This document shows, in pieces, positions 46,178 to 54,299 of a DNA stretch of 54,518 bases; position 1 is the stretch's first letter; each line of letters starts with the position of its first letter. The notes under the pieces were generated by a model. The model was not told the DNA's origin and did no database searches. It worked only from the letters and a program-made list of their open reading frames with translations. Both the position numbers and the translations under genes were made by a program. The stretch is from an uncultured Myxococcales bacterium (GTDB lineage: Bacteria; Myxococcota_A; UBA9042; CAIXZC01), in contig CAITUV010000069.1 of the NCBI GenBank assembly GCA_903895725.1, positions 1 to 54,518 on the forward strand, written 5' to 3'.

Positions 46178-46213
46178 ATTTCGGCCTGAGCTGTCTGGAG
46201 ATGGAGGTGGAAC

Positions 46214-46684
46214 GTGGCAGAGCTGACGCACATTGACGAGCAGGGACGGGCCAGCATGGTGGACGTGTCCGGCAAGAAACCGCAGCTTCGGATTGCGAGG
46301 GCATCCGGCCGCATCCTCCTGGCGGACGAAACGCTGGCCCTGATCCGGGGGAATCGGACCCCCAAGGGAAGTGTGCTGTCCGTGGCACAGATTGCGGGCA
46401 TCCAGGCGGCAAAGCAGACGCACCACCTGATCCCGCTGTGCCATCCGCTGGCCCTGACCAAGGTCGATGTCGAGCTGCGACTGGAGGCTCACGGCATAGT
46501 GGCCGAGAGCCGGGTAGTGTGCACGGGGCGGACCGGAGTGGAGATGGAGGCATTGACCGCGGTCTCCGTTGCCCTGTTGACGGTGTATGACATGTGCAAG
46601 GCCGTGGACAAGAAGATGGAAATCACCGATATTCGCCTCACGGAGAAGACCAAGACCGACCTGGCGGACGAGGTGGAGCGATGA
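46214..46684 (+). CDS. moaC: Cyclic pyranopterin monophosphate synthase
   Basis: 156 residues, GTG start behind GGAGGTGG. MoaC converts the MoaA product to cyclic pyranopterin monophosphate. Typical segments are HIDEQGRASMVDVSGK, KGSVLSVAQIAGIQAAKQTHHLIPLCHPL, TGRTGVEMEALTAVSVALLTVYDMCKAVDK, and the catalytic-lysine region KKMEITDIRLTEKT. Length matches the family. Its stop overlaps the next start by four bases (ATGA, 46681-46684). Confidence 0.97.
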   Translation: MAELTHIDEQGRASMVDVSGKKPQLRIARASGRILLADETLALIRGNRTPKGSVLSVAQIAGIQAAKQTHHLIPLCHPLALTKVDVELRLEAHGIVAESRVVCTGRTGVEMEALTAVSVALLTVYDMCKAVDKKMEITDIRLTEKTKTDLADEVER

Positions 46685-47625
46685 CGGAGATTCGTGCGGC
46701 AAGGGGGCGTGTGCTGTCGGTCAATGTGTCCTCCCGGAAGGGGACTGTCAAGGAGCCGGCCGGGAGGATTCGGGTGGGCGAGCTGGGCGTGGAGGGAGAT
46801 GCCCATGCCGGACGATGGGACCGCCAGGTGAGCCTGCTGGCTCGTGAGGAAGTCGAGCGTTTCGAGCACAAGGCAGGCCGCCCCGTGCTTGCCGGGGAAT
46901 TTGCGGAGAACATCACGACCGAGGGCCTCGACTTGAGACAGGTCGGTCTGCTCGATCGCTTCCGGATCGGCACGGTCGAGCTGGAGGTCACACAGATTGG
47001 AAAGAAGTGCCATGGTGCCGGCTGCGCCATTTTCAACCAGGTTGGCGAGTGCGTGATGCCGCGGGAGGGCCTGTTTGCACGGGTTCTTGGCGTGGGCGAG
47101 GTGAAGGTGGGCGATGTCATCGAGCACATCCCCCGCCCGTTGTCGGTGCGAGTGATCACGTTGAGCGACCGCGCCAGCGCAGGCGAGTATGCGGATGCCA
47201 GCGGGCCGAGAATCCAGGAGCTCGTGACTGCGCACTTCCACGGGAAGCGATGGCATCTCCAGTTGGACGGCAGGCTGATTCCGGACGATGAGACCGCATT
47301 GGCGGCGTTGCTCACCGAGGCCCTGGGTCACGACATCGACGTGGTGTTCACGACGGGAGGCACGGGAATCGGACCTCGCGACATCACTCCGGACGTCGTG
47401 AACCGCCTGGCAGACCGCCAGATCCCCGGAATCATGGATCATGTCCGCCTGAAGTACGGGGCGACCAATCCGAACGCGCTCATCAGCCGCAGCGTAGCCG
47501 TAGTCATGGGGACGACGCTGGTATTCGCCCTGCCGGGAAGCGTCAAGGCAGTGGGTGAGTACATGGAGGAAATCCTCAAGGTCCTCGAGCACACCTTCAA
47601 GATGCTCCACGGGCTGGGCCACTGA
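46681..47625 (+). CDS. MOSC domain fused to MoaB/Mog molybdopterin adenylyltransferase
   Basis: 314 residues; the ATG at 46681 overlaps the moaC stop. Residues 1-150 are a MOSC domain (GRIRVGELGVEGDAHAGRWDRQVSLLAREEVE, GEFAENITTEGLDL, KKCHGAGCAIFNQVGECVMPREGLFARVL), a domain that handles sulfur or molybdenum-cofactor ligands. Residues 155-314 are a MoaB/Mog fold (VRVITLSDRASAGEYADASGP, VFTTGGTGIGPRD, NPNALISRSVAVVMGTTLVFALPGS), which adenylates molybdopterin before MoeA acts. The operon therefore supplies MoeA and its partner activity. moaD and moaE are not in the window. It converges with the amidase gene seven bases on. Confidence 0.93.
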   Translation: MTEIRAARGRVLSVNVSSRKGTVKEPAGRIRVGELGVEGDAHAGRWDRQVSLLAREEVERFEHKAGRPVLAGEFAENITTEGLDLRQVGLLDRFRIGTVELEVTQIGKKCHGAGCAIFNQVGECVMPREGLFARVLGVGEVKVGDVIEHIPRPLSVRVITLSDRASAGEYADASGPRIQELVTAHFHGKRWHLQLDGRLIPDDETALAALLTEALGHDIDVVFTTGGTGIGPRDITPDVVNRLADRQIPGIMDHVRLKYGATNPNALISRSVAVVMGTTLVFALPGSVKAVGEYMEEILKVLEHTFKMLHGLGH

Positions 47626-47632
47626 TCTCCGT

Positions 47633-49333
47633 TCAGGAGCCGAGATACACGAGTGGTTGGCGCCGCTCCACGTTGCGTTCCACCACGGCAGCGAGACGGA
47701 GCAGACGGTCCTCTTCCCACGGACGGCCCATGAGCTGCAGGCCGATGGGCAACCCTCCGGCATCATAGCCTGCCGGGACGGTGATTGCCGGGAAGCCGGT
47801 GAGATTGGCTGCCTGCACGTAGAGCATGATCTGCACGGTCTCGGCCAGGTTGGACTGACCCGACGCGAGGGCCTCCTCGGGAAGCAGCGGTGCAGTCATC
47901 CCCGTGGTGGGGGTGACGATGGCATCGACGTTGTTGAGCGCCCGGACGAAGTGCCCGCAGAGGCGGGTTCGAAGCCGTTGTGCGTGGACATAGTCGGTGT
48001 TGGTGAGCTTCCGGGCAAGAGCCAGGTTGAGGCGTACGTCGAGGCCGTAGTCGGCGTGATGGGCGGCATAGTGGTGCATGTGGGCGGCCGCCATCTCGCT
48101 GACGATGGTGATCAGGTGGACGCCCCGGATGAGCTCCAGCTCGGGGATCTCGACTTCCACGACCTCGGCGCCGGCCTGGACCAGGTGTCCGAGGGCCTTG
48201 CGGCAAGCGTCCACGACCGGGGCGGTTGCGTCCTCGAACCAGGGGCGGTAGATGCCCAGCTTGAGGCCCCTGGCGTCCGGGATCTTCGATTCGTCGAGAC
48301 TGGGGGGAGGCTGCTGGAGGGTTCCCGTGTCGTGCGAATCGGGGCCGGCCAGGACGGAGTAACCGAGCGCCGCGTCAGCAACGGTGGCACCAATGGGCCC
48401 CAGGTGGGCAAGGCTCCAACAGACCGGGGCCGCCCCTCGCTCGCTGACCCGTCCGAAGGTCGGCTTGAGGCCGACGACACCGCAGAATGCTGCAGGGGTG
48501 CGGATCGAGCCGCCGCCGTCCGCTCCCACGGCCAGGGGGCAGAGTCCGGCACCCACGGCTGCAGCCGAGCCGCTGGACGACCCGCCGGTGCAGTGGCGCG
48601 GGTCGTACGGATTCCGGGCCGAGCCGTGGTTGGGATTGAGCCCGGTGACTCCCATGCCGAACTCGTGCATGTTGGTCTTGCCGAGAAGCACGGCCCCGGC
48701 CTCGCGCAGCCGCTCGACGACGCCGGCGTCGGTACGGGCGGCTTCGTTGCCCAGGAACTTCGTCCCCACGGTGGTGGGGTACGGGGCCATGTCCACCTCG
48801 TCCTTGACGGCAACCGGCACGCCGTCGAGAGGTCCCAGGGGCCTCCCGCTCTTCCATCGCTCGGCGCTTGCTCGCGCCTGGGCGAGGACATCGTCGGCAA
48901 TCTGTGCAATGAAGATCCGCATCTTCGGATCGAGCTCTTCCGCCTTGCGGCAGCTCTCGAGCACCTGGTGGGCGACGGCTTCGGGGTCGGTACGTCTCTC
49001 CCGGTACGCTGCATGGAGGTCCGCACAGGTCTGGAAGTGGAAGAGGGCGGAAGGGCCAAGGTCAGCTGTGGGCTGCCCGGGGGAACCGAACGGCCCGCCC
49101 GGATCTGGCGCCGAAGGGCTGGAGGGCCCGGCCATATGGCCCGGAGCCAGCGACAGCGGAGTCCACGGCGGTTCCGTGGCCGCGGCGTTGCGCACGTCGA
49201 GCACACCGGCGGACTTGAGCAGCGGGCCTGCCAGCAGCGGCCCGGTCACCGGGTTCTCCGCCAACACGCACAACATCCTCAACATCCCGCCCGATGCCAC
49301 CGGTGCGCTGACCGGCTTGAGCTTGTAGGTCAT
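47633..49333 (-). CDS. Amidase-signature family hydrolase
   Basis: 566 residues from the ATG at 49333 behind GGAGG; an in-frame start 20 codons earlier is not preceded by a ribosome site. The catalytic triad of the amidase signature family is visible: Lys in GVPVAVKDEVD, Ser in CTGGSSSGSAAAVGAGL, and the nucleophile Ser in ADGGGSIRTPAAFCGVVGLKPTFGRV. About 100 residues of Pro/Gly-rich sequence precede the domain, which is longer than usual, and there is no signal peptide. There is no gatB or gatC nearby and the domain lacks GatA-specific context, so it is more likely a small-amide or fatty-amide hydrolase. The substrate is unknown. Confidence 0.92.
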   Translation of the reverse strand: MTYKLKPVSAPVASGGMLRMLCVLAENPVTGPLLAGPLLKSAGVLDVRNAAATEPPWTPLSLAPGHMAGPSSPSAPDPGGPFGSPGQPTADLGPSALFHFQTCADLHAAYRERRTDPEAVAHQVLESCRKAEELDPKMRIFIAQIADDVLAQARASAERWKSGRPLGPLDGVPVAVKDEVDMAPYPTTVGTKFLGNEAARTDAGVVERLREAGAVLLGKTNMHEFGMGVTGLNPNHGSARNPYDPRHCTGGSSSGSAAAVGAGLCPLAVGADGGGSIRTPAAFCGVVGLKPTFGRVSERGAAPVCWSLAHLGPIGATVADAALGYSVLAGPDSHDTGTLQQPPPSLDESKIPDARGLKLGIYRPWFEDATAPVVDACRKALGHLVQAGAEVVEVEIPELELIRGVHLITIVSEMAAAHMHHYAAHHADYGLDVRLNLALARKLTNTDYVHAQRLRTRLCGHFVRALNNVDAIVTPTTGMTAPLLPEEALASGQSNLAETVQIMLYVQAANLTGFPAITVPAGYDAGGLPIGLQLMGRPWEEDRLLRLAAVVERNVERRQPLVYLGS

Positions 49334-49527
49334 TTCCGTGCCTCCGGTTCCGATTCGGCAACACGCGCCAGATTCATTCGCGGCTGAGGCCATTGTAGCC
49401 GGTCTGATGACGGTTGTCAGCCTCCGAGGATGACGGGTTGATTTCTTCCCTCTCGTGGGGCAAGCTCGTGAGCGAGATGGTCATTTCGGGCTCCCGCCGT
49501 CACTCGGGGCTGAGCGTAGAGGCCAAC

Positions 49528-51090
49528 ATGAAGCATGCGCTGTCGGTTCTGTTGTTTCTGCAGCTCCTGTCCGGATGCGGGCCGGCGGGCCGGAAGGGCG
49601 ACCCGAGCATTGCAGGCGACCTGGTGCTCTGGGGAGCCCCAGATGCCGGACGAGAGGATGCCTCGGGTCGGATGGACGTGAGCCACGGCGACTTGCCGGC
49701 AGACGGTGCGGGGGCCGAGGTTGGGCCGGCCATTCCGGACGGTGCGGCGCAGGACTTCGACGGTCACGCCGAGCTGGTGGACCCCGCAGATGAGCTGTCT
49801 GAAGAGCCCCAGGAAGAGATTCCCTGCGGGCCGACCTCAGAGACCTGCAATGGGAAGGACGACGACTGCGACGGAGGCGTAGACGAGCTCGATGCCGAGG
49901 CACTTTGCCCACAGCCCTGGGAGAAGTGCATCGCAGGGGAATGCATAGCCCCGTGCTGGGCACCGGGAGCCCTGTGCGGCGATGGGCTGTCCTGCTCGGT
50001 CGGGGCTGGCCCCGACGGTCAGTGCGTGCCGCCCGGTACCCCCTGCCTCGTGACCGGGCCGACGGTGGCCTGCGGCGCGCAATGGTGCGGTCCGGGAACC
50101 CTCTGCCATCCTCAGACGCAGACCTGCGTGCCTGACCTTCCCTGTCACGCACTTCACTGTGTTGGTTCCGCGTGCGCCGGGATCGGATGCACCTGCACCC
50201 GGCCGCCGGCGTCCTGCACGCCGCCGCCGCTTGCCGCGCTCAACGACCCTGGCTTCGTTCATGGCCTGGTCGACCTGGACTTCGACCTCAGTTGTGGTGC
50301 CTGGGCCGTGACGATCATCAGTGGACAGGACTACCTCAGGCATGTGACCCCCAATGGCGAGATCAGCCAGGTTCCGGGAGTGGCCAACCTCAATATGGAC
50401 GAAGTGGCGGCCCTGCAGGGAATCAATGCGACCTTTGGCGGGGACGCGCTCGAGGTGGCCTTGACCTACACCTGCTGCAATTCCTGCGGGTGCGCCAGCA
50501 ACCCTCCCAAGGGTGTCGCCTGGTATGACCAGGCAAACGGAACCCTGCCCCTTCTCATCCCGGCCCAGATCAGCCTGTACGGGGAAGGACCGTTCCACAC
50601 CACCTATCTGGATGAGGGCCCGAAAGGCCTCACGTGGGGGCTTCAGGAGGCACTCTACGTCGGGAACGTCCAGGCCAACGGCGACTTCTACACCGTTGAC
50701 CTGGCCACACAGACCATCGGTCTCGTCACCACGCTGCCGGAACGGGTTTGGGCGGCTTGCCCATTCGACGGCAACCGCCTCCTGGTGGCCCTCGCAGACC
50801 GCACCATCCGGCTGCTCCACACCGTCGATGGGGCGTATACGCTCTTTGCCGAAGCAGCCAACGATGTCACGTCGATGGTGAGGGATCCGTTCACCGGAAG
50901 GGTCTATGTTTCCTTCTTCGGCGGAGAGGTGTGGGCGTACTCCAGCGGAGGCGTGGCTCTGGGCCTGTTCGCACAGGGCACCCAGACGGGGCGCGTGAGC
51001 CTCTCCCCCGACGGCTACCTCTACCATCTCAACGTCGCGCCGGACACGGCTGCTTCCGTGCAGCGATTTGAGCTGCCTGGCGCTCTATAG
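49528..51090 (+). CDS. Lipoprotein with MopE-type metal-binding motif and propeller-like C-domain
   Basis: 520 residues from the ATG at 49528 (AGAGG upstream); 38 upstream in-frame codons precede the signal and are rejected. Signal MKHALSVLLFLQLLSGC with lipobox LSGC (Cys17). An Asp/Gly/Pro linker leads to CNGKDDDCDGGVDE (about residue 108), the repeat seen in copper-binding MopE. Then comes a Cys-rich region (to about 235), and a repetitive beta region (about 250-520: 'GDFYTVDLATQTIGLVTTLPERVWAACPFDGNRLLVALADRTIRLL') like a propeller that ends in RFELPGAL. It is probably an outer-surface protein; metal binding is inferred from the motif. Convergent with the subtilase gene. Confidence 0.82.
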   Translation: MKHALSVLLFLQLLSGCGPAGRKGDPSIAGDLVLWGAPDAGREDASGRMDVSHGDLPADGAGAEVGPAIPDGAAQDFDGHAELVDPADELSEEPQEEIPCGPTSETCNGKDDDCDGGVDELDAEALCPQPWEKCIAGECIAPCWAPGALCGDGLSCSVGAGPDGQCVPPGTPCLVTGPTVACGAQWCGPGTLCHPQTQTCVPDLPCHALHCVGSACAGIGCTCTRPPASCTPPPLAALNDPGFVHGLVDLDFDLSCGAWAVTIISGQDYLRHVTPNGEISQVPGVANLNMDEVAALQGINATFGGDALEVALTYTCCNSCGCASNPPKGVAWYDQANGTLPLLIPAQISLYGEGPFHTTYLDEGPKGLTWGLQEALYVGNVQANGDFYTVDLATQTIGLVTTLPERVWAACPFDGNRLLVALADRTIRLLHTVDGAYTLFAEAANDVTSMVRDPFTGRVYVSFFGGEVWAYSSGGVALGLFAQGTQTGRVSLSPDGYLYHLNVAPDTAASVQRFELPGAL

Positions 51091-51135
51091 CGCTGCGAAC
51101 CGGGAAACAGACGGAACCCGGATGATGTTCGGAGG

Positions 51136-53943
51136 TCAGCTCGCCCTGCGGGTCCAGAGCCTCCCGCCCTGCAGAATGAGCAGCAGTGCGAGCAGCAATG
51201 CCGAGGCCAGGAGGGAGGAGGTGCCGCCGGCGGAGCACCCGTTGCTGCCGGGCTTGCTGAGGGACTCGTAGGGGTCCTTGAGGTCCTCGGTGACGCTCTG
51301 GCCGCCCAGAGTGTCGCCCTGGCCGGAGACATCCGCCTCGGAGGGATGGCCGGTCGAGTCCGCCTCGCCCTCGCCCACGTCAGCGGAGCCCACGTCGGCG
51401 GAATCGACGGACGGGGGCTCGTCGCCCAGCGTGAAGGTCAGCAGAGTTCGAGCGGTGGCCCCGTTCTCGTCCCGCACCTCGAGCTTCACGGTATGTGGCC
51501 CCGGGCCTTCGTAGCCGCATCCAACCTCCGAGATATCCAGCCAGTCAGTGTCATAGTTGCCGTCATAGTCGAGATCCCAGCGATAGAGGAGGGCCTTTCC
51601 CTCGGGGTCGGTCGACTGTGCGGCATCGAACTGCCCCCAGGTGCCGGAGCTGAAGGTCAGCTCGGCCTTGGCGACGGGGGGCTCGTTTGCGGGCGGCAGA
51701 TCTCCGAAGACCGCCTTGTACACCTGGAGCTTGCCATATCCCCAATTGGCGTTGGGAACGGAACCCATGTAGTCCTCGACGAGCGCCCCCTGAGTGAGAG
51801 CATCGAAGAGCTGCGTGGCCGAATCGCCCTTGCGGTACTGCTTGACCAGGGCCAGAGAACCGGCCACGTGCGGGCTGGCCCCCGACGTTCCGCTGAAGGC
51901 CATGTAGCTGCCGAACAGGTAGGGAATGCCGTTGAAGGAATCCCCCAGGAGCGTGGCGAACGGGACGAACGGATCGTCCGGAGCAGCAACGTCGACGGCA
52001 AGGGGTCCGTCCATGCGCGGACCGCGGCTCGAGTAGTTGCGGAGCATCCCGAGGCCCTCGGGCTCCCCTTCACGGCCGGCATAGGCCGCTGCCGTGATGG
52101 CGGAGTCGGCCGTCCCGGGGACGCTGACCGTGGTCGAGGCTGCCACCCACTTCTCGAACTGGAGGGTCTGCATCGACGAGTACTGCCCGTCATTGGCGAA
52201 CCCGTGCATCTTGAGGTCCACACTCGATGCATTGTCAAAGGTCCAGGCCCAGTTGCCGTTCGGGAGGTTCTCGTAGCCCTCCGTGTACACGAAGACCATC
52301 TTGAAGCACCAGCCGGACTGCGACATGGCGGTGTCCGCCGAATAGATGAGCCCGGTGTTGCCGAGCGGGTTGCCATGCCAGCCTCCGCCGTCCTCGATGA
52401 GCACGGGCACGTCCGCCCCGGGCACAGCCAGAGCGAGCTGAAGGTCATCCTTGGCGCCGAACCAGTAGACCGAGAACAGAATGACGGGGGTGGCGAACTC
52501 AAAATCCTCGTGATTCGGGATCTTGTCCGGGAGAACCATGCTCAGAGTGGAGGGGCCGGGAGGAAGCAGGGATTCCACGTGCTTGGCGGCGGCTCCCTCG
52601 TTGCCCGCCGCCACCACGATGAGGGTGCCGTTCTCCTGGTACAGCTCGTCCATGGCGAGCTCGAAGTTGGTGGTACCGTCCATGAAGCTGGAGCCGGACG
52701 TTCCCAGCGGCATGACGATGACGTCGGGCTTTTGCATCTGCGCCCAGTCCAGCTTGCCAATGAGGCCGTCGAGCCCGGGCTCGTCCTGCCACCCCTTCTG
52801 ACTGTCGTCGGACAGGAGGAGCGTTGCATCGGGGGCCATTCCGACGTAGCGGGAAAGCTGTGGCGCACCGCCGGCCAGGATGCCGCAGACTCCGGTCCCG
52901 TGGAAGCCGCCCGGAAGGCCTGCGTAGTAGCTCTCGAACTTGGCGGGGTCGACGTCGGTGAGGTTGGTTCCGTAGGTGTAGGTCTTTCCGTTCACGAACA
53001 TCTTCTCGACCTTGCTGGAGCTGAGCATCACGAGCTTCTCGTTGGGGTCGAGAACGAGGTTTCCATTTACGTCGTCCGCCACGAAAAGGGCTTCTCCCAT
53101 GCCGTGCGACTTGTCCGCAAAGCCCATCTTCTTGCCGAAGTCCCGCTTGTGGTTCGAGTTCTCGTCCGCGTAGAGCCAGTCGACGCCCGGAGTGTACTTC
53201 TCGTCCGGCGTGCCATAGTCGGTCCCCGCGACGGAGAAGTCGATGCTCACCGTGTCGATCATCCGGAGCGTCTCCCCATCCTGGGCAGTGCCGTCGCCGT
53301 CCAGGTCGACGGCATCGGTCCCTGGAGTGAGGAGGCCGTCGCCGTCCAGGTCGATCCAGTTGTAGTAGCCGCCATCAGGCCGGAAAAATGCGGGGTGGTA
53401 ATAGTCGAGCCCGTCATCGAGGTCCATGACCCGCATGCCCTCTCCAGGCTTCTCCCCCAGGTCCATCTGGATGCGGTCGGAAAGGTGGACGGAGCCGGTG
53501 AGCGGCCGCGTGCCGTCCAGTGCCGGGGTCAGGCGGAACGGGAACTCGGAATCGAGCTGGACCAGGCCGGGGAAATCGATCACATCCTCCAGCCTCTCGA
53601 ATCCGATGCGGCCGGGATAGATGGCTCCGACGTGACGGACTCGTGCCCCTTCCCGTGCGAACCGGACCCCCAGGACCTCGAGGTGGGCGATCTCCTCGTC
53701 GGTCAGCTCGCGCTCGAAGCGGAGGCTTCCTCCAAAATCCTTGGACGTGAGCAGCCCCTCCCGAAGGAACGGGGGAACGTCGTCCTTGAACGTCTTCAAC
53801 ACGTACACCGAGGGGCTGACGATCACCCCTTCATGGGCCCACCCTGACCCCATGACGGCGAGCAGCGCCGTGAAGAACGATGCGGACAGCAGAAGGCGGA
53901 GCCCGGCGGAAGGACGGCGACGAACGGAATGACTCGTGTTCAA
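51136..53943 (-). CDS. Secreted subtilisin-like (S8) serine protease with PKD-like domain and C-terminal anchor
   Basis: 935 residues from a TTG at 53943, chosen because GAGGTG sits a few bases upstream and a signal peptide follows at once (RRRPSAGLRLLLSASFFTALLAVMGSGWA); longer frames run into tandem repeats. Catalytic Asp176 in LDDGLDYYHP, His348 in GGFHGTGVCGILAG, oxyanion Asn448 in AAGNEG and Ser687 in FSGTSGASPHVAG. About 170 residues lie between Asp and His and include three acidic loops (DLDGDG, DLDGDG, DVNGNLVLD) that look calcium-binding. A PKD-like domain spans about 755-840. An acidic linker, Cys903, a hydrophobic segment and TRRAS at the end resemble MYXO-CTERM-type sorting tails. 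Confidence 0.92.
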   Translation of the reverse strand: MNTSHSVRRRPSAGLRLLLSASFFTALLAVMGSGWAHEGVIVSPSVYVLKTFKDDVPPFLREGLLTSKDFGGSLRFERELTDEEIAHLEVLGVRFAREGARVRHVGAIYPGRIGFERLEDVIDFPGLVQLDSEFPFRLTPALDGTRPLTGSVHLSDRIQMDLGEKPGEGMRVMDLDDGLDYYHPAFFRPDGGYYNWIDLDGDGLLTPGTDAVDLDGDGTAQDGETLRMIDTVSIDFSVAGTDYGTPDEKYTPGVDWLYADENSNHKRDFGKKMGFADKSHGMGEALFVADDVNGNLVLDPNEKLVMLSSSKVEKMFVNGKTYTYGTNLTDVDPAKFESYYAGLPGGFHGTGVCGILAGGAPQLSRYVGMAPDATLLLSDDSQKGWQDEPGLDGLIGKLDWAQMQKPDVIVMPLGTSGSSFMDGTTNFELAMDELYQENGTLIVVAAGNEGAAAKHVESLLPPGPSTLSMVLPDKIPNHEDFEFATPVILFSVYWFGAKDDLQLALAVPGADVPVLIEDGGGWHGNPLGNTGLIYSADTAMSQSGWCFKMVFVYTEGYENLPNGNWAWTFDNASSVDLKMHGFANDGQYSSMQTLQFEKWVAASTTVSVPGTADSAITAAAYAGREGEPEGLGMLRNYSSRGPRMDGPLAVDVAAPDDPFVPFATLLGDSFNGIPYLFGSYMAFSGTSGASPHVAGSLALVKQYRKGDSATQLFDALTQGALVEDYMGSVPNANWGYGKLQVYKAVFGDLPPANEPPVAKAELTFSSGTWGQFDAAQSTDPEGKALLYRWDLDYDGNYDTDWLDISEVGCGYEGPGPHTVKLEVRDENGATARTLLTFTLGDEPPSVDSADVGSADVGEGEADSTGHPSEADVSGQGDTLGGQSVTEDLKDPYESLSKPGSNGCSAGGTSSLLASALLLALLLILQGGRLWTRRAS

Positions 53944-54017
53944 CGTGCACCTCGTGACGCCCCGGAGCCGGAGCGGAATAGCGACCCGTGCGGACCGACC
54001 GTCCGCATCCTGGGCAC

Positions 54018-54045
54018 AGTCTAGTCGGATGGTGGCGAAATGCAA
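54018..54045 (-). promoter_or_regulatory. Candidate promoter of the subtilase gene
   Basis: On the minus strand TTGCAT (54045-54040), 16 bases, TAGACT (54023-54018), start near 54011. The 68-nt leader holds a hairpin GCGGAC-cgacc-GTCCGC (about 53990-54006). Confidence 0.4.
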
Positions 54046-54066
54046 CGGCCGGCACGACACGAAGGC

Positions 54067-54177
54067 CGTTGCGCCATGCACGCACGGTCCGGGCGGGGCA
54101 TGGGTCGTTGCACCATGCACCCACGGTCCGGGCGGGGCATGGGCCGTTGCGCCATGCACCCACGGTCCGGGCGGGGC
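54067..54177. repeat. 39-bp tandem repeat, nearly three copies
   Basis: Units start at 54067, 54106 and 54145, each beginning CGTTG[CT][AG]CCATGCAC-like and ending GGGCGGGGCATGGG. Copies differ at one to three bases; the third is cut at 33 bases. The array sits just upstream of the subtilase promoter and outside any convincing gene. 54178-54299 shows nothing else I can name except the ribosome site of the next gene. Confidence 0.85.
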
Positions 54178-54299
54178 CGCATCCGTTCCCAGGGTTCCGC
54201 ACTGACAACGTGCGCCCCTGCCGGGGCGTGTGACCGTTGCGTGGAGGCGGAGCCAACATCCAAGCCGAACCGGATCCAGCCCCCGGAGGGGGCGACACG

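Noticed and set aside
47633..49333. Calling the amidase GatA
   Set aside because: No gatB or gatC nearby, a long N-terminal extension, and only family-wide amidase motifs.
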